Positions 45,562 to 58,400 of a stretch of 64,000 nucleotides of DNA are shown piece after piece; within the stretch, counting starts at the first letter, position 1, and each line of letters opens with the position of its first letter. Under the pieces are notes generated by a model. That model saw only the letters and a program-made list of their open reading frames with translations. It had not been told where the DNA came from and made no database searches. The translations under genes and the position numbers were made by a program. Origin of the DNA: Aquila chrysaetos chrysaetos (lineage: Eukaryota > Chordata > Aves > Accipitriformes > Accipitridae); NCBI RefSeq assembly GCF_900496995.4, contig NC_044030.1:78718017-78782016 (forward strand), in the 5' to 3' direction.

Positions 45562-47016
45562 CCCCACCAGGTATTATGTAAAAAGGCTGTTCTAATAAAT
45601 GATTTATCAAAGCAACAAAGACTGAAGAAATCTGCTAGGACTGCAGCTCAGGGCATCTAATCTTCCTGATTCTGCACAGCATCTTCTAGGAAGGTACTGA
45701 CATTGGCGTCCATGACTTCTCCTGTCCCGCTCTTTTCCTGCATGACTGTGTAAATGACTAGGGGGCAGAAACTGGGGTAGCAGCTTGGAGGGTGTTCTGG
45801 TTTCTCCCCATTTCTTCCACAGGAAGTCTTGGTAGTGGGGCATGCTGGGGGAGCTTCATACCCTTCTCATGACGCCAGCATGATCACCAATGGTTTTATG
45901 TAACTGATATTACTCAAGGGCTGTTTTTCTGTTTTAGTCAGCTGAGATGATAAGGAAGGGAATTAGCAATCTATCTTGGAGTGCATTTGAAGACTGTTTT
46001 GCAACTGTAAACTTTTCGATCACAGTGAGTAGTGTCTCTGCATGGCCATGAATTAGTTTGTGCACTAAGTGCAGTCCTGAATGAGCACATCGTTAGGTTC
46101 CTATGGATCCCTAATTGGTCTTTCTGAGTTTGCTGTTTCTCTTTGCATGCTGCAAGGAGAATTAGCGGTTAATGTGCAAAACAGCTTTTTGATGATCTGC
46201 TACCTGGTTGGAATAACATGTTGCCTCACTTCAGCAGAAGCTTTCCGCTGGATGGAGCCCAATGCTTGGTAACTACACTGAACATCCACTAAATCAGAAG
46301 TCAAGACCATGGTGAATGACAGGTCCAGATGCAAGCTTTTGATCCAGACTCCTGAACTGGGGGCAGATGGTCCTACAGTAGGTCCACTCATGTAACTGGT
46401 CTGGTCTCAGGAAATGGAAAGGAAAAGAGGAACCTCAAAGAAACAAATATTTAATTTGTCTTAAAACTAAGAGTTTTTTGATCTATGTTCTAAATACTTG
46501 CTGCACAAAACTACCATCTCAGAGATGCACTTTGCAAGAGGTTGCAACAGAAACAAATAGACATTGGTGCTTGTTAGCTTTTTTAGGCCAGAGATACATT
46601 TTTTCTGGTTCTGGCTGTCAGTGTAGTTGTCTGACTGCCATGAGGGATCTTTCTTGGCACTTCTTGTTCCTCCAGTTATGAAAGGCACCAGCTAAGGAGA
46701 GGATCTCATTCTTCTGAACCTTTTCCTCTTGTCATTCAGCCCATGTTCATCTCACTAGAGGGAAATATGAATAACAGAAGAGCAAGGATCTGCCTCTCAG
46801 CCTGTGGAAGGCAAACTCCCATGTGGTAAAAGAGAAAACACCGTGCACCTGGGCTGGGTACTAGTGCAGGAGAAGTCCACGTCCCTTGCTTCACTTGCTT
46901 CCAAAGTGCTGCTACCCAGGATATGAGGGGACCTCGGCCAGATTGAGGAAGCTGCAGAATGCACTGGCAATTGGTTAGACCAGAGGCCCCTCTCCTTTCC
47001 TGAGTTTCTAAATATG

Positions 47017-47053
47017 GAATTAGTTATTAATATAATTGGTTATTAATATAACT
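47017..47053 (+). repeat. Short tandem duplication
   Basis: Two near-identical copies of (A)TTAGTTATTAATATAA / TTGGTTATTAATATAA. Confidence 0.75.
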
Positions 47054-47665
47054 GTCCCCTTAGCACATGGCTTCCTTGCTTTTGTTACTAACCAGTGAAG
47101 GGTGAGATCTAGGAACGTCAGGGAGGCATTTTCTGTTGGGAAGACAACGATCAGTTGTTCAAATCACAGGAGTCTTCTCTGCGGGAAGGGTGCTGGAGAG
47201 GAGCTCCTGCCCTTCTACCCGCATTGGGACCTGGCCACCTACCCCTCAGCACTTCCCTGATACTTCAGTCCATTTCATTCCCAAGACTGCTCAGTTTCTC
47301 TTTCTCCATGTTTATTAGTCTTATCAGACAATGGAGGTTTTCCTTCAATTGCCTTGCAAGGTCTCTACCTTGCTACGTTCTTTACACGACGTACTAGCTG
47401 CTGTCTTGCAATTTTTCAGTGCTGTAAAGAATTTCAGGATACAATCTGTATGTAAGTAGCTCTATAATGTATGTGTGCATTGGAAGGTATTGTATTGTAA
47501 GGTGATTTATGGGTACTGGAATACTCAATAAAGGAGTACGTCTGCAGATCAAGGGCATAGCACTTCAGCTGTTTTCCACTCTCTAATAGGGTTGGATGAC
47601 TTTTTGGAATATTTAACCTTTCACTGATGTTTAATCATGTTCAAGTGAGATCTGTCTATCCACTT

Positions 47666-47702
47666 ATCCATCCCATCCATCCATCCACCCACCTATCTAC
47701 CC
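47666..47702 (+). repeat. Imperfect (CATC)n microsatellite
   Basis: CCATCCATCCATCCACCCAC and flanking ATCC/ATCT units. Confidence 0.8.
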
Positions 47703-48034
47703 ATTTTTTTAATGTATGAACAGTCAGTAACTGACAACTATGCTAAACAACTACTATTAAATATTTCACATCTGTGGGATGAGATAATTGGAACCTCAGA
47801 ATATTTGAAGAATTGGCTCAGAAATTTGCTGAACCATTAATGTTCATTTTAGAAATTTATGGAATATTAGAAAACCTTCAAAGTGTTAAAAAAAAAATCT
47901 AGTATTAATTTTTAAGTACGTAAACTAGATGACCTGGTAAACTTAGTTAATCTTTCATAAGCCTAAGTAAAATTATGAAAATTTTCACATGAGATGATAT
48001 GGCAAAGAATTAAAAGATATACAATTAATATCGA

Positions 48035-49216
48035 TCATCATGGTGTCACGGAAAATAACATCTCTCAAATGAACCAACTGCATGAAATTGCAAGTTTGGT
48101 TAATAAAGTAAGTTTTCACAGAGTATACTTAAACTTTTCTAGAGTATTTGAAAGAGCCCTTTATAGAAAATGAAAGCAGCCCATATCAAACTTCTTAAAA
48201 ATTAGATAATAGATAGACCACCAAAAAACCTGTAAATTGTGACTTAAAATATTAAGGATTTTCTAGTAGGCTCCTCCAGGAGCATGGTGAAAGCTCTGTG
48301 CTATTCAGTTTCTCTAACATTACCTGGAAGACATCTACAGTAATTACTGGTAAAATTTGCCAATCATACAAAAATGGTTAAGTGGTAAATAATGACAGAA
48401 GTAAGTATGTTGACCTGGGTCACTGCGTAGGCTGGACTCAGTTAAAGAGTGTTCATTTTAATCCAGCCAAATGTGAAAATAAGTATCCACAGGAAAAAGC
48501 AAGTGGGTCACTCATAAAAAGGGGAAACTTTCACTAGAAAACAGTGTTTCTAAGAAGAACATGGGTGCTATGATAACAGCCAAATACATGAGTTCTCAGG
48601 TTTATGCTGAAATACTCAAAGTCCCAAGACTCAGTACAGTCTTGGGATGAAGCCCGTCTCTGGGGAATATCCTCTAGAAGTAGTAAGGTGATGGTTCCTC
48701 TGAGTATGGCTCAGGAAAGATCCTTACTGGAATTCTGCATTTAGTTCTGACAATTTCTCTACAAAAAATAAGTTTTAAGAATTATTCAAAGCTAGAAAAA
48801 AAATTTCTAGGTCTGAAAAAGTAATGAGAGTTGCCACAGTTTATCGAAGAGAAGGTTAAACGGTCTTCTGACCATAGTCTATAAATAATTTCTAATAGAA
48901 CACGGGGTTTTTTAATATAGAAAAAAAAAAGAGCTTGATGATTTCTTCTGGATAGAAGCAGACATTTGACAAACTTAAAATGGAAATAAGACCCTGAGTC
49001 TGCATTTTTTAAATAGTGAAGGTAATTAACTATTTTGGAACATCTTGTTTAGCAATAGGGGTGGAGCACCTATCAAATGAAATCTTGATTAAGAGATTTT
49101 CTAAAAGGGATGCTATGACTCAAGCAGAAGGTTTGAACCTGTCACATGGGCTGAGGTATCTGGCATATGTTATTTCAGAGTTCAGTCCAAAGGATCAGAA
49201 TGGTCCCTTCTGATAC
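48035..49216 (+). mobile_element. Old CR1-like LINE remnant, about 1.2 kb
   Basis: Several blocks appear in the order of a CR1 3' half: GGTGTCACGGAAAATAACAT; a 'TTTGCCAATCATACAAA' block like the 'atttgcagatgatacaaa' reverse transcriptase segment; 'AATCCAGCCAAATGTGAAAA'; 'GGAATTCTGCATTTAGTTCT' like 'ggagtactgtgtccagttct'; and a terminal AGAATGGTCCCTTCTGATAC. It has many indels and no open frame. It appears older than the other CR1 copies in the window. It lies in the RRM3 intron, antisense to the CELF gene. Confidence 0.6.
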
Positions 49217-49218
49217 TG

Positions 49219-49244
49219 CGTATCTGTCTGTCTGCCTGTCTATT
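49219..49244 (+). repeat. (CTGT)n short microsatellite
   Basis: Imperfect CTGT/CTGC units directly after the old CR1 end, as often found at CR1 3' termini. Confidence 0.6.
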
Positions 49245-52200
49245 GTTCATTTCACATATCAGATAGTTAGAAAATCCGTTCTTGCCTACTAATCTGGCAT
49301 GGACTGTGGTAACAGTCATGATAGAGGTGACAACTGATGTTAATGCCTTATAATAAATGGCCCCAAAGTGTGGGCTGCGGACCACTGAGACAGCTGACTG
49401 GTACTCGTTCTTCATCTTGCTTCCAGCTGAGAGAAACTGAACAGATGGGAAGGGGAGATTAAATGAAGAGTGAAAGTAGATGGCATGATTAACTTTCTCT
49501 AAAGGTCAGAACACCCAGTGCAGAAGGTATCTTGAAATACACAAGCATCTTCCTTATGTCACCTTCCTGTCTTCCCGTGCATGAAACTACTTCTATACAT
49601 TGAGGCGGTGTGAGCTGGAATGTGCAGAGAAGTGGTCTCTGTTACTGTGCATCGTCAGCTGGATGCTCCCCAGATAGTGCCTCAGAGAAACAGTATCTTC
49701 TCTGAAGAAAGTTGAGGGCTGTAGATGCTGACCCTGAATGTGGTGGTTCAAGCCAAGAAGGACTTTTCCTTCTATGAATCTTCTCTTTCACAATCGGTTT
49801 GGGGTTTTTTTTTTCATACAGAAATTATTGTCATGACTCACATTGAAAGCACAAGGTTAAGATTCAAGATTAGACTAGAATTTGGATAGTTTAAATTACT
49901 GCACTGTCAGATCTGGAGTTTTGACCCATACATAAATCTGGAACCAGGGCACCTGATCAGGACCAGCTTTTTCTAAAAACTGAAAAAAGTAAAAATTGGA
50001 TATAGAAAACTACAACAGATTTCTCATCCTAAGAATCGAAATAACACTAAAAACTTTTCTTTTTCCTGTAAACAGAGCTTGTCTAAAGGATGAGCAACTA
50101 GTTGTCTGATGCTTTGGACTGTGGTTCTACCCATTCTGCTAAGTAGAAGTTGAAGACATCCAAATGAATGAATGAAAGAAGTGAAGGATTCAGGCTTCAG
50201 CCGTACTTTGAAGACCCCATGAATCAAATATTGGGCCAGTATACATACATGTCTGCTGTGGACAAGAACCATTGTGGTTCTTCTAAAAGAAGCATAATGT
50301 TCCAACTCAGATGGTGATGATGATCTTCCACGCAGGGAACAAACTAGCCAGTGAGGAATCACCCATAGATAAGTGAATGGTATTTGGTCTTTTTTTGAGT
50401 GATGATTAGAACTGCAGCAATTTCCTAACTGCTTTCAGAAATGGAAATAACCCCTCTTGACTTGGTTTCTGAGCCTTCCTTGTAAGTGTTTGATGTCATG
50501 ATGTGTCAATATAAGGTTTATGGGGAAAGTATGTGGTTGGAAATAGCAGATGAAATTTTGAGGAGACAAGTTCTTCAGCCAGTGTAAAACCAGAAGCAAA
50601 GAATGAGCTTAGTGTAGGTTTTACACAAGTTATGAGTGGAATCTAGATAGGGTCTTAGTTAAGGATGCACTGAGAGTGTTGCTGAATCAAAATGAAGGCC
50701 TTTTTTACATTTGTTTTGTTGGAGTTGTACAATATAAACAAGATGAAAATAACTACTGAAGCTCCCACCAGCCATGTCACAATCCATTTCTTATCTTAAT
50801 CTCAATTTCTTTGCTCCCAGGTTCTGTCTTTGATCCCACTCAATTTGTGGGTTCTTGATAAAGAAACCATGTATGAACACTGCGGCTACTGAAATCACCA
50901 GTCATTCTTCTTGGCCTACAAGAGGCAAGCATCATAAAAGGTGACCTTCTTTTTGATAATATTTCGTAGTAGGCAAGTAAATTCCTTCCTGGGTTAATCA
51001 AGGTAAAAAACCCAACCAAACAAACAAAAAAACCACAGGAAAACTAATCAGGAAGGTGCACTGTGAATTGTACTCGTGACTAGTGACTACTTTTCATCAG
51101 TTCTCTCATGTCCCAGGGAGTCTTTGAAATAGGTCCATTCTTGGTGTAGCAATGTACAGACTCTCCCCACCTTGCTTCTGCTGATCAATACTTAGATGGA
51201 CAGCTAACCATCTCTCCCCTTTATGTTGTTGCACAGCTGATGCCTCATTATGGGTAGGTTGGGACAACACAATAGGTATAAAAAGACTTGAAGCTTCTCT
51301 TGTGGCAGAATCTGGAAGTTTCTGTTCAGAAGCCAGAAGTAGTGATGAATAGTTTTTGGCCATGCTTTTCAAACTAATACTTTACTTTCCATGGAGGCCA
51401 CTGTGTGAAAACCAGCTAACAAAACTAAAAGTGAAATCAACAGGAAAATAACTCCTCATACACAGTGAGTCATTGGGAAAGAGAAAGAAAAGATAAAATG
51501 TCTTCATATCTAGACCAGGAGCTTGTGAAATGGCACTGAACTATGCTGGGTACCAAAAGGAGAAAGGAAAGAGCTATACAAGTACATTTTAAGCTGGAAG
51601 AAAAGACTGTTCTAGATCCAACAAGCTGTTACATCTGTGGTCCTTTAAGTGTCAATGTAAGACCTCTGTGTTCTCAACTGCCCACAATGGACAGGGAAAT
51701 GATCAGCTGGCTTCTTCTGTCATCAACATCAGTGGGAATGAAACACCTTCATATTATAGTGTAGGTGCTGATAAATTCCTGTGGGTCTACCAGCAGAGCG
51801 TTTACCATTAATGGCCTTCAAAGGGTATTCTGAATCCTGGAGATGTCCATGAAAAGCCTTCTGCAGTCTCTCTGAAGAGTTACATTCAGCCTGTGGGACT
51901 TGAATCATACCAAGGATTGACTAAAACCTGACCTAATTCCAGCTTCTGAGGCCCCTTACCCAATGACCCGTCTGAATTCTTGATGATTGTTGGGTGAGAG
52001 ATGGAAAAATAAGCTTGTGTTTTAATTACTGAAATAAGGGAAGTAGAAATATTGCTGGAAAACATATTGATGAATATGCCTTTGGTTAGAAGAACTGAAG
52101 ACCTGAGACAAGCAGGATGGTTATTGATAATTTGGACAGGGTTTTTAATTTGAAGGGATGGGGTAAATTTGATGGGGTAAAAATATGAGTCACCCCTAAA

Positions 52201-52654
52201 AAAAGTGGCTCTTTCATTGACTCCTAAAATCAAGTAGCAAAAATTCTTCTCTCATAAGCATTTTTAGAAGCCAAATAACACAATAATCCTTCTGGAGCCT
52301 GTTCAGCCATGTCAGGAGATGCACAATTACCAGGGTAAATACTTTACAATTTCTGGAAAACCTTCTAGAGAAGGATTTTAAAGGGTCATTAGAGACAATC
52401 ATATAATTTCACCTTTAAATAGTCAGAACACAATCAGACTGGTAGGTCCTGTTGCCAAAAAGGAGAAAACCTGTTGCCTGTGAAGTAGCCAAAGACAGCA
52501 GCTGCTTTTAGACACTAGAAGCACCTCCTCCCTTTTATAACAATAAACACGTCTGACTAAATATCAAGGGCACTGAAGCTCAGCTGGTGGAAGGGGCATA
52601 GTCCCACTGTCTCTGGGTTTTCCATGGTTACATCACTGAGGATCTCATCAGAGA

Positions 52655-53155
52655 TGTGCCCTGGCCTGCAAGGAATACCAACAGCACCCTGAGCTCTATT
52701 AACAAGAGCACAGCCAGTCAATTAGGGATGCAATTACCCTTTTCTACTCAGCACTCATTAGATCATGCCTGGACATCTAGTTTTGGGCACCCCTTCCCCC
52801 CAACATAGGAAAGACAGTGACAAAGTGGAGTGAGTTAATCATAGGGCCATCAGGACGGACAAGGGCTGGAGCACTTGCCCAGTGAGAGCAAAAAGACGGA
52901 GATAGTTTCTTCACATCAAGGGAAGTTCAGATTGGACATTAGGAAAAGGTTCTTCCCTGAGAGGGTCGTCAATCTGGGGAACAAACTTCCCAGGGAAGTG
53001 GTCATGGCACCAAGCCTGTCAGAGTTCAAGGAGCATCTGGACGATGGTCTTAGTTATATGGGTTATTTTTAGGTAGTCCTGCAAGGAGCAGGGAGTTGGA
53101 CTCATAATCCTTATGGGTCCCTTCCAACTTGAGATATTCTATGATTCTATGATTC
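52655..53155 (+). mobile_element. CR1 LINE, 5'-truncated copy (about 0.5 kb)
   Basis: In order: GGAATACCAACAGCACCCTG, 'CATGCCTGGACATCTAGTTT', 'GGGCTGGAGCACTTGCCCAG', 'CAGATTGGACATTAGGAAAA', GGTCCCTTCCAAC-type block and the terminal ATTCTATGATTCTATGATTC. These are standard CR1 3'-region landmarks. Only short open frames remain. It is antisense to the CELF gene, in its RRM3 intron. Confidence 0.9.
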
Positions 53156-53282
53156 ACAGTAGTGCATGGTGGGAGAATGATAGACAAGGGACATAAATTG
53201 AAATGTGAGAGGGCCAGACTGGATATAAGGAAAAGCTTTTTCACCTTGAAGGCCAGCAAACGTTGGAGCAGGTTGTCCAAAT
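53156..53282 (+). mobile_element. Second CR1 fragment, directly abutting the first
   Basis: GATAGACAAGGGACATAAAT, 'AGACTGGATATAAGGAAAAG' and 'CGTTGGAGCAGGTTGTCCAA' are the CR1 block just upstream of the 3' end, repeated right after the terminus of the copy at 52655-53155 and in the same orientation. It has no CR1 3' terminus of its own here. Either the younger copy inserted into this older one, or the two are an independent juxtaposition. Confidence 0.75.
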
Positions 53283-53339
53283 TCAAGCTTGTTCAGTGGT
53301 TTTCATTGTTTTTAATAACCTGCAGACATATTTGCTGTT

Positions 53340-53400
53340 GCAGAAATATATATGTAGTACATATATAATGTACATACCTATGCATATGTGATATATTACA
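53340..53400 (+). repeat. TA/ACATAT-rich low-complexity stretch
   Basis: Irregular ATATAT, TACATA and ATATGTG units. Confidence 0.7.
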
Positions 53401-56400
53401 GATCAAGACTGAGGAGAGTAGAAATGATGTTGAATTTGGTTGGGGATTTGAGATAGATGAAACCAGAAATGGTTAAGAAAGGTATAGCTATTTTTAGGAG
53501 GATCTGCAAGTTGTTACCTTAATGACAACCTTTGAAGATGTCAATATATACTATCTGAAGATGTTAATCTCATCTGGGGATTTTTTTAATTTTGGTTTGC
53601 TTACGTGAAAAGGGAAGATATCACATGCACCAATACATTAAAACAATGATAATGTTGCAAAATGAAGCACTTGAGTTAGAAATGCAAGAAATGATGTTAC
53701 CTATAAAATTTTAATTCTGTATTGTTTTGTATATGCATTAAGGCATTGCTTCTAACCACACATTTCTGTATTTTTCATGGTATCCTTGTTTTAATTACTG
53801 TAGAGAATGAATAACATACCAGGGTGAGGAAAGTGGCAATGTATCAGACTCATTATTGCAAGTGTTGGAATGTAGACAGTAAATAAGGCAGCAAAAGGAT
53901 GGTTTTCTAGCTGTACAACCAAATACTGCCTTGGAGAACTGGAACTGATCCCTGTTTCTGCCATGACATCCCAGTTATGCTGGGTATACTATATATAACA
54001 AAATTCCTTTAATAAGATCTTCTAGGCTACTTTTTTACTAGTAAATGAAATAGGGCAGTACCTGAGTGCAAATGGTATATCATGGCTTGTACTACATGAC
54101 TAAACTCTCTTACCCCTCAAAAGAGGGTGACCTTGTCTATACTGCTGTCTAGGGACAGTCCTTGGCCCTTGTCACTGCTGAGCCATGCCCAAGCAATATC
54201 CAGCTGTGAGTTAATTGTCATGGGCCAGATAGAGTGGATGGCACAAATGTTAAAAAGATACGGTTAGTTATGGCACAGTATTTGAGCAGATATGATGCCT
54301 CTTCATTTTGCCAGTGAAGATGAAGATTTACTGTGTATTCCTCTTTTCTTGGTGCTCGGTGCGTGACCTGAGATTTCCCTGGCAGAAAGGCTGCTGCCTG
54401 TTCCTGTATCTGAAGTGAACATACACATAGCATGTCCTGCATTGTGCTAAATACTTTTAGAAAACAAGTAAACAGATTGATCAGGCTCATGGCATCTCAG
54501 ATTAGGCATCCAAGATTAATATATAGTTTTGAATATCTTCCTGTGCCTCATCAGCCCCTTGGTGAAATGAAGACACCATGAGCACTGTGAAAATGCTGTT
54601 ACTTAGCTCTGTAAACTTCTCAAATGCTCTGCTGGGAAGGGCCTTAGGAAAACAGATGAGGAAATAATAATAAATACATATTCATAGCAGGGTTTGAATA
54701 TTGTGCGGGAAGGAGGGCCTGAGGCCAAGCACATAGCTGTGAGGATCTATTGAACAGCTGCTCAGTAACTAGCTAGCTGATAGACTTCAAAATGCTGAAG
54801 AGCAGACCTGTGCAGTGATTGAGGCAGGATAGACAGACATAAAGAAGTTGAAGGTAGATATATGGGGGGACAGATGGATAGTTGAATGGATTGATAGAGA
54901 GTCGTCCATTCTACAGCTCAAATTCGCCTTGCATCAGAGACATCTTGGGAAAACAAAAATAAAAACAGATGTAATGGGTAGCCAAAATGCTGTGGTGGGT
55001 CTGCAATCTCACAAGAGTGGTATGTGGTAAGTCTGCGCTCTGCAGATCAATCACCTTGGTTTCAGAAATGGGCCTGCCCATTGGAGGGGTCATTATTTCT
55101 GACTTCTGAACAGAAACTTCTAGCCTGAAGGAAAGTAGCACTAGAGACCCTCCTCTGGCATTTCTACACATAGGGATGATTGCATTTGAAACTATAATAT
55201 CCTTGGAGCACATGTAGGACCAGCCATATATGATTTGGGTTCATCTACTCTATCTAATGTCAAAGGGTTTTTAGAGGAGGTGGGAGCAGATAGCACGTTG
55301 TGCAGGCACACAAAAGCCCAGTCAGGTTCTTTTCATAGGTCCCAGTGCTAATGGACTGATTTGAAGCCCAGAGCACTAGGTTTTTAATTTCTTTAAATAG
55401 CCTTTTTTTTTTTTTCTTTTCTTTCTTCTGGCGTTAACTCTTAACATTGGTCATTTCTATTAGTCATATAAATGGCTATTCCCCCTTGAAGGTCATTAAA
55501 TGAGTAGCCACAAAGACCCTGCAGTAAAGAGTTCCTACATCTGATTACCCCATGAGTAAAAACATGTAAAATGATTGTGTAAGTGTGCATGTGAGTAGGT
55601 ATGTGCAAACATATCCATAACAAAAATATTCTGGATGGACTCTATTACTTGTGTTGAGAGGTGGGTGCAACAATGATAGACAATGGACAGAAAAATAAAT
55701 AGAAGATAGATTCTGCTAACATATTCTTGTCTAATAAATTGTTAAGCTACAAAAGAAAGCGGAAGTCCCTGTGTACAATGTATAGATTTTCTTTAAAGTG
55801 AGTTATTGGGAAAAGACAGAGCTGTCCCTTTAACTGGAGAGCCGCAAACAGCTGTTCCTTATGCATACATGCTTGCTTGGTCTGAAAGTTTTGGTAAGTC
55901 AGTGCATAACTGACAGTTAGATTTATCTCCCCAATAAGCAATCAACATTATAATAAAGGAAAAATGCTTTCAGTGCACCTTTGAGAGTGCATCAGAAATT
56001 AATCTAAACATCAAATTAATTATAGTTTGTAAATGAATAGTGGCTCACAGCCCTAATACTTCTCCTGCTCCTCCTCCTCCCCCTAAAGCCTCCCCCAACC
56101 AACTGCAATGGCTGGAGGTGCTGTGCAGTGAGTTTGATGAACAGCTCCTTCTCTTTCTTACTCACACAACTCATTTCTTATCAGCTGGAGAAGAGTCCCA
56201 TCCTTACTCTGCGGATCTGAAGTCTCAGAGCCTGGCTGCTTTGGAGTATAACAGAGAGTAGCTAGCAAATAATAAACTTTTATACCTCCTTCCCCTTTCC
56301 TCTGGGAGCCCTAAGCACCTCTCCAATGGTGTCTTCCTTCCCTTGGCTTACTTTCCAACTAAGCTGGACACTTCATGAATCTCTCCTTGGCTGGCTGGCT

Positions 56401-56949
56401 GTGCCAGGTCCTTCAGAGTGGAGAGGACCACAACAAACTAGTGCTGATCTGAACTGAAACATCCCAGGGTCAGGCATGCTTAATGTGCCTGGAAAATCAT
56501 TCCCATATTGTCTCAACACAGGCACTCAAATTAGTGGCTTCTTCCATTACACTCTGAGCTTTGGTCCATAGCCCATAGCTATATAGAATGACAATCTGAT
56601 ATTGTCCAGGGACTTGAAACAAAATGTATTGCCACTAGATTATGCAAAGTAAAGGACATAGCCTAATTCCATGGGCTACAGGGAGAAAGGCTCGGATAGA
56701 GATTTTCTTAGGAAATTTGAAATCAGTTTAAAAGTAAATAGTGAAAAAAACCCAAATTTAATCATAGTAACAGCAGCAAGGGTAACAGCAGCAAGCAGAG
56801 CTCCACCTCTCTCCTAAGTGCTTCCTAATAATTTCTCTGTCTGGTGAGAATCTTCTTATTTACCAAACAAAGAACCAGAAAAGAAACCCCCAAAAACTTT
56901 GAGCCAATAAATAACTCTCCCCATCCATGTATCCTAAAGTCCTGTGCAA

Positions 56950-57065
56950 AGGAGTCAGTGTCCTGCTACAAGTAGGGGAACCCAAGGCACACAGCTAGAT
57001 TGCCCATATGGGGCCAGAACATGTGACTTGAATTTCTTACTCTTATACCACCTGACTCCGAGACC
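56950..57065 (-). repeat. MIR-like SINE fossil
   Basis: On the minus strand: GGTCTCGGAGTCAGGTGGTA, then AAATTCAAGTC, then CTAGCTGTGTGCCTTGGG. This follows the MIR consensus order (gagtcagg ... ttcaaatcc ... ctagctgtgtgaccttggg). Intronic. Confidence 0.55.
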
Positions 57066-58334
57066 TGCTTATTTCCCTTGATAAACTTAAGGAGAGTTAG
57101 GGGTTTCTTTTATTAAAACTGCCAGATTTGGCAGGGCGTGTTGGAGGCACCATGTGAGCAGGTGCCGAACAATATTTTTCTGATGTACCTCAGGGTCTGT
57201 TGTTCCACTCCTATGTCTTATGGAGTGCTGCCAATGCGCTTTAGACTTGATCTGCAATGCCCCTGGTCCCAGGGCCCTGCGTAGCTTTGCCAGTGTCCTA
57301 GTCTCTTGACGCGTCTTTCTTTTTTCTGTTTCAGCTTCCAGGTTGAAACTCTGTAGGCCGTCACGACCTGCCTGCTGCCTTGCATCTCGCACTCCACCTT
57401 TCTGCCACTACACTGGAGTCTTGAACTGCCACAGTGTGTTTTTAATAACATGATACAAGCTCTACCCATCCCTCAGCCCTTCTGAGCTTCACCCCCTCCT
57501 GTGTCCAGTCCTCATTCCTCACTGCTTTTCTCACCTTTAATCTCTCTCCTTTGGCTCCCCTGTTACTTTTCATAAGCTAGGACCCAGAAGAAGTTTAGTA
57601 GGGAATAGAAATATTTAACAGCAAAGGTAATTAACTACTATGACCCTCATCAAGTGATGTTATTTTCTCTCTTTTGGCATCTTCAGAGAAGACTGGATAT
57701 TTTTCCAAATGGGGTGGCCCACTAGCAACTTTCAAGTGGGCTCCCTGGAGGAATCTGGAATGAAACTCCATGTCCATGATATATCAAGAGTCAAACAAAA
57801 TGTTTCCTTTAGGCCATGTAAATCTGTGTTTCTAAAAAGCCCTCACAGTTTGTAGTCAAAGTTAGAATGCTCCTTGCTATGTTTAACATGGGGCATTTAA
57901 AAAAGGAGTGGGACATCCCTTCTGCCAATGTGAAAGTCCATCTGGAATGCATAGAAAAGGAGAAAAATATCCAGCAGTTGTGGTTGCTCACACCTGGTGT
58001 GTCAGACCATGTTGAGCTGAGTGGAGGGAAACCATGGTGTCTCTGTGAACATAAAAGCAGTTCTTCACAGCCTCCTGGAGTCATTGTCTCATGGGGACAA
58101 ACTGAAGCTGCCACACCAGTAGGTATGGGGAACAGGCACGTGCCAAGGAGACGTATGTGGGGGACAAGAAAGGGGCATGGAGCAGAACTGGCCTGACAGT
58201 GTCCACTCCTTGATGGTGTGCAAAGAGCTGGCAGATCCAGGCGCTCACTGCTCTTAGAAAAAGGTGACTGAAGGAATGATTTTCCAAGTACACCAGTAAA
58301 GCAATTCCTCCAGCTTTAATTTATCTACATCTTA

Positions 58335-58400
58335 TTTGACACCTTGGGGTAATCATTTGGCCTCTGCTGCTCCATCCACGTCCTCATTTTTCTAATTTCT
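58335..58400 (+). repeat. Possible MIR-like SINE fossil
   Basis: CACCTTGGGGTAATCATTTG followed by GCCTCTG and CCTCATTTTTCTAA matches 'ccttgggcaagtcacttaacctct...cctcatctgtaaa' loosely. Confidence 0.35.

Noticed and set aside
45528..45575. T-rich tract followed by CCCCACCAG, resembling a plus-strand splice acceptor
   Set aside because: A homopolymer next to a chance CAG; no open frame or donor follows.
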